Origin: an uncultured Prevotella sp.
GTDB taxonomy: Bacteria; Bacteroidota; Bacteroidia; Bacteroidales; Bacteroidaceae
DNA: 26,721 nucleotides
NCBI GenBank assembly: GCA_937898715.1
Contig: CALEKA010000101.1
Coordinates: 1-26,721 of the forward strand
Direction of reading: 5' to 3'
The notes beneath the pieces are model-generated. The model did no database searches and had not been told where the DNA came from. It worked only from the letters and a program-made list of their open reading frames with translations. Below, piece by piece: positions 21,048-26,721 of the stretch. Position numbers and translations under genes: made by a program. Each line of letters begins with the position of its first letter. Positions within the stretch are counted from its first letter, which is position 1.

Positions 21048-23878
21048 TATTCTATCATCCCCCCGTCAGCACTCACACCGCGCACGGAGATGTCGAGCGT
21101 TTGTCCGTCACGCGAGTTGGTGAAGAAGAGGAGTGAAGCTTGTCCATTAGCATCGGTCTTGACCGAGGGTTCCCAATGGAGCGTGCGACGTACGTCCTTG
21201 TCGTTGGGGAGATCGGCCGTACGATAATTGGGGGCATAAAACTTCGTTTCCACCGTGAAGCCCTGAATGCGACGACGGTCTACGCCACGCTTGCTGCTGT
21301 AGCGATAATAATCGGGGATGGTGTAGATATAGACGGAGTATTTATTCGTACTATTACGCTTGGCTTCGCCCGTCACGGCATCGGTGGCATAGGGATCGGT
21401 CACCACGGCAATGTATTTTACCTCCTCCGCTAACAAATTAGAATAGAGACCGCCTGTCTCGGCAGCTGGACGATTGTTGTAATAAAGCGAGATGGCATGA
21501 ACGCCAGATTCTGACCGATCGATGTCGTCTATCAGTTCTTTCCACGAGCCCGTCTCGAGCGAGGTGAGCTTGTCGAGCGTCACACCACTCTCAGTGGTGA
21601 TTTGCCCCGTTTCCTTGTCGACAGACATTCCCCAAGAGTTATAAGGATCGACCTCCTCCTCGGCACTGCGCGAAGTGGTATATCTGCCCAAGCCTTGCGC
21701 TGCCGATAGATAATCCCATCCGCGATTTTTCTTACTACTTCCCTCATAGCCCACTTCCAAGAGACTCACGAGATTGCCCACCTCGCCGAGGTCGATTCCC
21801 AAGTCCTTAGCATGTTCCACCATCCACTCAGCATTATAGAATTTGGTGGCTACCTTCATGCCGTGTTGCGGACCTCCGCCGTAAGTGTAACGATTGCCCG
21901 TAAAACCATGATACTTGCGCTTAGCTTTGATTTCCACACCCTTAAGCAAGGTGGACGGCACACGAGCCAAAGAGTCTTTCCACTCAAAGAGCTCGGGCTG
22001 AGAATTGCGCACCTGCTCGAAAGCCACAAGACTATCTTCTGCTACAGGGATCTTCAAATCAAGATCAACAGCCGTTAGCGGACGAGGTTCGGGGGCAAAC
22101 CAGCGGTCGAGCGTGAGGCGATTCCAGCGCTTCTTATTGTCGGAATTGCGCGTATTGAATTGCGCCACATACTCTCCACGGAAGTCTACCATCGACTCAA
22201 AGGCAAACTGCCCCAGGCTATCGGTACGCGTGCTACCCTCGATGGCATTGCCCTTCATGGAATAAGCACGAAAGTCGAGCGAGAAGTTGGGCTGCGGTGC
22301 TCGCTTATTAAAGGTATAGAGGCCACCACGCAGTATGAGGCGGTCTTCGATGGGTTGGCGCAAGCGGAAGGTGTCGGCCCCACACATCACGCTAAACGAG
22401 TTGGCCGTCCAGCCCTGCACCATGAGCAAGAGGTCGAGCATGCGGCGATGAGCAGCATCGTCTTTCTGAAAATATAGATCGGGACGAGCCACATAACCAC
22501 GCAGTTCGGACGAGAGCAAGAGGTCGGCAGCGAGTCCGCCATCATTGGGGTCGGTGATATTGCCATTAAGATCGCGCACAGCCACCGAAACGGTGGTCTT
22601 TACAGGAGCACCCTTAGCATCGGTAAGTTGCAGGCGCAGAGCAGCAGGCTCAAAGGGTCCGTATACAGCCTTGTTCTGCTGCACACGCACGGTCACATGG
22701 CGGTTCTCAGCTTCGTTGGGCTGAATCCACACAAGACGCGTACATTGGCTGTGACCTGCCACGTCGAAGAGTTCCACACGATTCACTCCACCACGCAAAG
22801 CTTTGCGAGGCACAAAGATGTCGAGACCCTCGCGGGGCACGGTGAGCGTATCGAAATAGCACGTCTTCTCACGGCTGATCACTGCCAGTCCTAAGAGGCT
22901 CTGGGCATTGAGTGCAGAGTCGTTGGCTGTGATGGTGACGTTCAACCCGTCGTCGGCCACCTGCGTAGAGAGCACATAGGCTTGTGTGGCTTTAGGGAAA
23001 GAGAAGCGGCCACGACCTTCCTTGGCTGAATTCGACTTATAATTCTTAATCTTAGCATAGCCCCCCGCAATGTCGGAGGGGAGAATGAAGGAACCCATAC
23101 CATCATACTCGGGCGAGGTCTCTCCTATCAGCTGATCGTTGTCATCGTAGAGCTGCAGCGTGTCCTCCACCGCCTGACCACGCCCGTCGGTCAGCTTGTA
23201 GGCAAAACGTTGCTCCACGCCCTTGGCTCGAAAGCCTCCCTCGGGGAAAAATTCCAACAAGCGATACTTCGCCTCCTTCATCACATACGGACGCGGACAA
23301 CCCACGGTGATGCCGTTGTGTTCCAAAGGCTCGGGGATAGACAGATCCATGATATTCGTCGCAAGCGACTGATTGAGCTTGCGCTGCGGATTACTTGCTG
23401 TAAACACGGGGATAACGCGTGAAAAACAAGCACCCTCGCCCCAGTTGGTCATCTCACGGGTGTAGGCACGTACCTCGTAGTAGCCAGCACGAACGGGGAG
23501 CTTGAGTTTGAGGCATCCATCTGCTTGTCCTATAGAGTCGAGCTTGAGCGTCTGCTTCTCCATAAGCTGCCCATCAGCATTGAGCAACTCTACGTAGAGC
23601 ACCCGGCTCAGCGTGGTGGGCAGTAAGCTTGAAGCACGCACCACATAGGCCTTGTACCATATAGAGTCGTTCTCGAGATAAGCCGAATTGTCGAGATGAA
23701 GATACACCTTCTCTCGAGGATAGGTGCGATCAAAGCCCGAAGCTGCCTTAAACCATTCGAAGAGGCGCTCCGCCTGCTGAGCCGCATCAGGGTGAGACTG
23801 AGCTCTGACTACAGAAGGACACTGCGCCAGAAGCATCATTATTAATAGGAGGAAAGGAATGCGTAGTAACTTATTCAT
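21047..23878 (-). CDS. Large secreted MG2-like protein of Bacteroidales
   Basis: I recognise a Bacteroidota protein type with macroglobulin-like (MG2) beta domains but no known function. From ATG 23878 it is 943 residues with a signal peptide MNKLLRIPFLLLIMMLLAQC...VVRA-QS. The Cys does not sit in a good lipobox, so signal peptidase I is more likely. The segment PREKVYLHLDNSAYLENDSI followed by WYKAYVV, and later RVLYVELL, is the family opening. EFFPEGGFRAKGVEQRFAYK and related beta-rich repeats follow. The end has VRRTLHWEPSVKTDANGQAS and LLFFTNS, as in relatives. There is no thioester motif (CGEQ), so it is not a classic alpha-2-macroglobulin. An upstream ATG at 24025 is rejected because the promoter lies below it. 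Export to the periplasm or surface is likely. It may be structural or help an outer-membrane receptor. Confidence 0.8.
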   Translation of the reverse strand: MNKLLRIPFLLLIMMLLAQCPSVVRAQSHPDAAQQAERLFEWFKAASGFDRTYPREKVYLHLDNSAYLENDSIWYKAYVVRASSLLPTTLSRVLYVELLNADGQLMEKQTLKLDSIGQADGCLKLKLPVRAGYYEVRAYTREMTNWGEGACFSRVIPVFTASNPQRKLNQSLATNIMDLSIPEPLEHNGITVGCPRPYVMKEAKYRLLEFFPEGGFRAKGVEQRFAYKLTDGRGQAVEDTLQLYDDNDQLIGETSPEYDGMGSFILPSDIAGGYAKIKNYKSNSAKEGRGRFSFPKATQAYVLSTQVADDGLNVTITANDSALNAQSLLGLAVISREKTCYFDTLTVPREGLDIFVPRKALRGGVNRVELFDVAGHSQCTRLVWIQPNEAENRHVTVRVQQNKAVYGPFEPAALRLQLTDAKGAPVKTTVSVAVRDLNGNITDPNDGGLAADLLLSSELRGYVARPDLYFQKDDAAHRRMLDLLLMVQGWTANSFSVMCGADTFRLRQPIEDRLILRGGLYTFNKRAPQPNFSLDFRAYSMKGNAIEGSTRTDSLGQFAFESMVDFRGEYVAQFNTRNSDNKKRWNRLTLDRWFAPEPRPLTAVDLDLKIPVAEDSLVAFEQVRNSQPELFEWKDSLARVPSTLLKGVEIKAKRKYHGFTGNRYTYGGGPQHGMKVATKFYNAEWMVEHAKDLGIDLGEVGNLVSLLEVGYEGSSKKNRGWDYLSAAQGLGRYTTSRSAEEEVDPYNSWGMSVDKETGQITTESGVTLDKLTSLETGSWKELIDDIDRSESGVHAISLYYNNRPAAETGGLYSNLLAEEVKYIAVVTDPYATDAVTGEAKRNSTNKYSVYIYTIPDYYRYSSKRGVDRRRIQGFTVETKFYAPNYRTADLPNDKDVRRTLHWEPSVKTDANGQASLLFFTNSRDGQTLDISVRGVSADGGMIE

Positions 23879-23930
23879 GCAAGATATGTGTTTTGTCAAT
23901 ACAAGAGAATTTTTAGGTCTTACTATCTTG

Positions 23931-23962
23931 CAAAGGTAGTTTATCGGCAAGAACAAAACAAG
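23931..23962 (-). promoter_or_regulatory. Probable promoter of the MG2-like gene
   Basis: Minus strand TACCTTTG (23938-23931) fits TAnnTTTG, and CTTG (23962-23959) lies 20 bases upstream as a near match to TTTG. Transcription would start near 23927, so the ATG at 23878 is the first usable start and the longer frame from 24025 is not. Confidence 0.6.
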
Positions 23963-24077
23963 ACGTAGGTCACATAAAATACGCAATAAACAACATTTTT
24001 TTTCGCATACCGACTCCTTTTCCACTCGAAAACGAAAAAAGTAGAAGCTAATTAGCCCGTAGCCGAAAAATATTTGC

Positions 24078-24085
24078 TACTTTTG
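24078..24085 (+). promoter_or_regulatory. Probable pnp -7 element
   Basis: TACTTTTG fits TAnnTTTG and would give a leader of about 40 bases before the pnp ATG. I see no TTTG at the expected -33 position, so only one box supports it. Confidence 0.5.
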
Positions 24086-24129
24086 CGTGATTTACAGAAG
24101 GTAAAACAAAAATCCATAAACATAATCAG

Positions 24130-26346
24130 ATGAACGTGATAACCAAAACCGTTTCGCTGCCCGATGGACGCACCATCAGCATCGAGACTGGCAAATTGGC
24201 AAAGCAAGCTGACGGCGCCGTTATGTTGCGCATGAACAACACTATGCTGCTTGCCACCGTTTGTGCTGCTAAGACGGCTCAGCCCGGCACAGACTTCATG
24301 CCCCTCCAGTGTGACTACAAAGAAAAATACAGCGCAGCAGGCCGTTTCCCCGGTGGCTTCACTAAGCGCGAAGGCCGCGCAGGCGACTACGAGATCCTTA
24401 CTTCACGCCTCGTCGACCGCGCCCTCCGTCCCCTCTTCCCCGCCGACTACCACTGCGAGGTGTATGTCAACATCACGCTCTTCTCTGCCGATGGTGTAGA
24501 CATGCCCGACGCTTTGGCTGGCTTCGCAGCCTCAGCAGCACTCGCTGCCAGTGATATCCCCTTCGAGGGTCCCATCTCTGAGGTTCGCGTAGCTCGTATC
24601 AACGGCGAGTACGTGGTCAACCCCACCTTCGATCAGCTCAAGGAAGCCGACATGGACATCATGGTAGGCGCTACCGAAGAGAACATCATGATGGTAGAAG
24701 GCGAAATGGACGAAGTACCCGAAAGCGCACTGCTCGAAGCTCTCAAGGTGGCTCACGAAGCTATCAAGCCTATGTGCCAACTCCAGAAAGAGCTCTCTAA
24801 GGAACTCGGTACTGACGTGAAGCGCGAGTACGACGACGAAGTAAACGACGAAGAACTCCGTCAGCAGGTAAAAGACGAATGCTACAAGCCCGCCTATGCC
24901 ATCGCCGAAGCTGGCGACCACGACAAGCACCAGCGCGAAGATGCCTTCACGCAAATCCGTGAAGACTTCAAGGAGCGCTACGCTGCTGCTCATCCCGAAC
25001 TCTCTGCCGACGAGCTCGAGGAAAAGAACGCTATGGTAGACCGCTACTACCACGACGTAGAGCGTGACGCTATGCGCCGCTGCATCCTCGACGAAGGCAA
25101 GCGTCTCGACGGACGTAAGACCACCGACATCCGCCCCATCTGGTGCGAGGTATCTCCTCTGCCCATGCCCCACGGATCGGCCATCTTCACTCGTGGTGAA
25201 ACACAAGCTCTCGCCACTTGTACACTCGGTACGAAACTCGACGAAAAGATGGTAGACGATGTGCTCGATAAGAGCTACATGCGCTTCCTCCTCCACTACA
25301 ACTTCCCTCCCTTCTCAACAGGCGAAGCTAAAGCTCAGCGCGGCGTAGGCCGTCGTGAAATCGGCCACGGCCACCTCGCATGGCGTGCTCTGAAGGGTCA
25401 GATCCCCGCAGACTATCCTTACACCGTACGCGTAGTAAGCGATATCCTCGAGTCAAATGGTTCTTCTTCAATGGCCACCGTATGTGCCGGTACACTCGCC
25501 CTCATGGACGCTGGTGTGCCCATCAAGGCTCCCGTAAGCGGTATTGCCATGGGATTGATCAAGAATCCTGGTGAAGACAAGTATGCCGTATTGAGCGATA
25601 TCCTCGGTGACGAGGACCACCTGGGCGATATGGACTTCAAGACCACGGGTACTGCCAAGGGTCTTACCGCTACCCAGATGGATATCAAGTGCGACGGCCT
25701 TTCATATGAGATCCTCGAAAAGGCACTCGCACAGGCTAAGCAGGCTCGTGAGCACATCCTCAACAAGATCCTCGAGACCATGCCCGCTCCCCGTCCCGAA
25801 CTCAAGCCCCACGTACCCCGCATCGAAGCCTTCGAGATTCCTAAGGAATTCATCGGAGCCGTTATTGGCCCGGGCGGAAAGATCATTCAGGGTATGCAGG
25901 AAGAGACTGGCGCCACTATCACCATCGAAGAAGAAGACGGCGTAGGCAAGATCCAAGTATCAGGCCCCAACAAGGATAGCATCGACGCAGCAGTAGCCAA
26001 GATCCGTGCTATCGTAGCCATCCCCGAAGTAGGCGAAGTATACGATGCCAAGGTAGTAAGCATTATGCCTTACGGTTGCTTCGTAGAATTCATGCCGGGT
26101 AAGGAAGGCCTGCTCCACATCTCAGAGATCGCTTGGAAGCGCCTCGAATCCGTAGAGGAAGCCGGCATCAAGGAAGGCGATATCATCAAGGTGAAACTCC
26201 TCGAGATCGACGAGAAGACAGGCAAATTCCGCCTTTCTCACCGCGTACTCGAAGAAAAGCCCGAAGGCTGGGAAGACCGTCCCGCTCGTCGTCCCCGTCG
26301 TGAAGGAGGCGAAGGCCGTCCCGCCCGCCGTCCCCGCAACGACTAA
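24130..26346 (+). CDS. pnp: Polyribonucleotide nucleotidyltransferase (PNPase)
   Basis: PNPase degrades RNA 3' to 5' with phosphate as a ring-shaped trimer and can also add tails. The 738-residue protein has all domains in order. The first RNase PH-like domain starts with SLPDGRTISIETGKLAKQAD and includes GGFTKREGRAGDYEILTSR. A helical linker (about 220-330) follows. The second RNase PH domain has GKRLDGRKTTDIRP, FTRGETQALATCTLGT and the active-site segment ILGDEDHLGDMDFKTTGTAK (about 489-508) with the catalytic Asp residues. A KH domain has IGPGGKIIQ (about 577-585), and an S1 domain spans about 633-706. A short basic tail, RPARRPRREGGEGRPARRP, ends it. Codon use is markedly rich in C-ending codons, as expected of a highly expressed gene. 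It is transcribed alone and ends at a clear terminator. Confidence 0.98.
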   Translation: MNVITKTVSLPDGRTISIETGKLAKQADGAVMLRMNNTMLLATVCAAKTAQPGTDFMPLQCDYKEKYSAAGRFPGGFTKREGRAGDYEILTSRLVDRALRPLFPADYHCEVYVNITLFSADGVDMPDALAGFAASAALAASDIPFEGPISEVRVARINGEYVVNPTFDQLKEADMDIMVGATEENIMMVEGEMDEVPESALLEALKVAHEAIKPMCQLQKELSKELGTDVKREYDDEVNDEELRQQVKDECYKPAYAIAEAGDHDKHQREDAFTQIREDFKERYAAAHPELSADELEEKNAMVDRYYHDVERDAMRRCILDEGKRLDGRKTTDIRPIWCEVSPLPMPHGSAIFTRGETQALATCTLGTKLDEKMVDDVLDKSYMRFLLHYNFPPFSTGEAKAQRGVGRREIGHGHLAWRALKGQIPADYPYTVRVVSDILESNGSSSMATVCAGTLALMDAGVPIKAPVSGIAMGLIKNPGEDKYAVLSDILGDEDHLGDMDFKTTGTAKGLTATQMDIKCDGLSYEILEKALAQAKQAREHILNKILETMPAPRPELKPHVPRIEAFEIPKEFIGAVIGPGGKIIQGMQEETGATITIEEEDGVGKIQVSGPNKDSIDAAVAKIRAIVAIPEVGEVYDAKVVSIMPYGCFVEFMPGKEGLLHISEIAWKRLESVEEAGIKEGDIIKVKLLEIDEKTGKFRLSHRVLEEKPEGWEDRPARRPRREGGEGRPARRPRND

Positions 26347-26386
26347 TCCCGATATTTATTGAATGAAACATAAGCCATAGAAGCTT

Positions 26387-26436
26387 AAAGTCCCCTTGCA
26401 CCCTCACACATGAGGTAACAAGGGGACTTTTCATTT
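26387..26436 (+). terminator. Terminator of pnp
   Basis: AAAGTCCCCTTG (26387-26398) pairs perfectly with CAAGGGGACTTT (26419-26430), with a nested stem CCTCA/TGAGG in the loop. It is followed by TCATTT. It lies about 40 bases after the pnp stop codon. Confidence 0.85.
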
Positions 26437-26721
26437 ATCGTAGATTATCTCCCTAAATTAGTAATTTACTCAAGTTCGGATTTAGATCTTGCGATCCAAA
26501 TTCAGCCTAATCCAGCAAGTTTACAAGGATTCTTTCTATATCCAAAGCTTAAAATACTTATTCTTATCGACACGAGAAGCAAGAATTTCTCCAATGTGTT
26601 CTATTTGAACAGTTATAAAGGCCAAGAAAAAATCTGAACGTTCATGTATTGTCAGTAAGAATCATGTCAGGGCAGACGCATCAAAATGCGTTCGTCTGTA
26701 AAAGCCTAGTCAAGTAGTCCT
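26437..26721. other. Gene-free right end with a possible MITE end remnant
   Basis: I see no gene. TCAAGTTCGGATTTAGA (26470-26486) matches the outer end of the MITE-like elements (TCAAGTTTCGGATTTAGA) apart from one missing T, but the hairpins that should follow are absent. Near the edge a small imperfect hairpin, CAGACGCATCAAAATGCG with TTCGTCTG, lies at about 26674-26699. The stretch is cut by the window edge. Confidence 0.35.

Noticed and set aside
21047..23878. Classic alpha-2-macroglobulin protease inhibitor
   Set aside because: No CGEQ thioester motif and no bait region are visible, and the length is about half to two thirds of such proteins.
23879..24025. A longer MG2-like protein starting at 24025
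   Set aside because: The extension is Cys/Leu-rich and precedes a typical signal peptide. A promoter-like pair at 23931-23962 lies inside it.
24532..25296. A 254-codon open frame on the minus strand opposite pnp
   Set aside because: pnp is complete and strongly biased in codon use, which opens the opposite strand. The protein is low-complexity Val/Glu/Leu-rich with no family resemblance.

Overview
The window looks like a chromosomal segment of a Bacteroidota bacterium, order Bacteroidales, probably Prevotellaceae (inference). The pointers are repeated promoter-like sites of the form TAnnTTTG, often with TTTG about 20 bases upstream. Others are lineage-typical proteins (DUF3109, DUF6427-like, a large MG2-like secreted protein, an ftsZ-yqeY neighbourhood) and long intergenic gaps filled with dispersed repeats. 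Nothing points to a phage, plasmid or conjugative element.

Layout. Positions 1-468: rpsT and tRNA-Glu on the minus strand, with a clear promoter and terminator. 801-2922: recO, ung and a DUF3109 cysteine-rich protein on the plus strand. 2923-3911: a gene-free island with REP-like palindromes, a 22-bp tandem repeat next to an 18-bp perfect palindrome, and a 35-bp direct repeat. 3912-12479 (minus strand): murG-murC-ftsQ-ftsA-ftsZ-ftsZ-yqeY, the distal half of a division and cell-wall cluster, with two complete adjacent ftsZ paralogs. 12753-14422 (minus strand): a LOG-family protein, RidA and a hemolysin III-like membrane protein. 14423-15619: a second repeat island with a multi-hairpin MITE-like element and a 22-bp tandem repeat. 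15620-20492 (plus strand): purD, two membrane proteins, and a zinc-type ABC binding protein plus ATPase without a permease, separated by repeat-rich spacers. 20493-21017: a 25-bp tandem repeat split by a second MITE-like copy. 21047-23878 (minus strand): a large secreted MG2-like protein. 24130-26346 (plus strand): pnp, with a terminator, then about 290 bp without a recognisable gene.

How the genes fit together. The central minus-strand run makes lipid II precursor (MurC, MurG) and the core division machinery (FtsQ, FtsA, FtsZ). Both FtsZ copies keep the GTP-binding and T7-loop residues but differ at the C-terminus, so a two-FtsZ cytoskeleton is the most interesting protein-level possibility here. 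The other genes are housekeeping: translation, DNA repair, purine synthesis, RNA turnover and metal uptake.

The most unusual noncoding content is two structured repeat families. One is REP-like hairpins, which in pairs form long perfect inverted repeats whose arms differ between copies but stay complementary within a copy. The other is a MITE-like element of about 235 bp built almost entirely of hairpins. One copy carries a nested insertion and the other lies inside a tandem repeat array.
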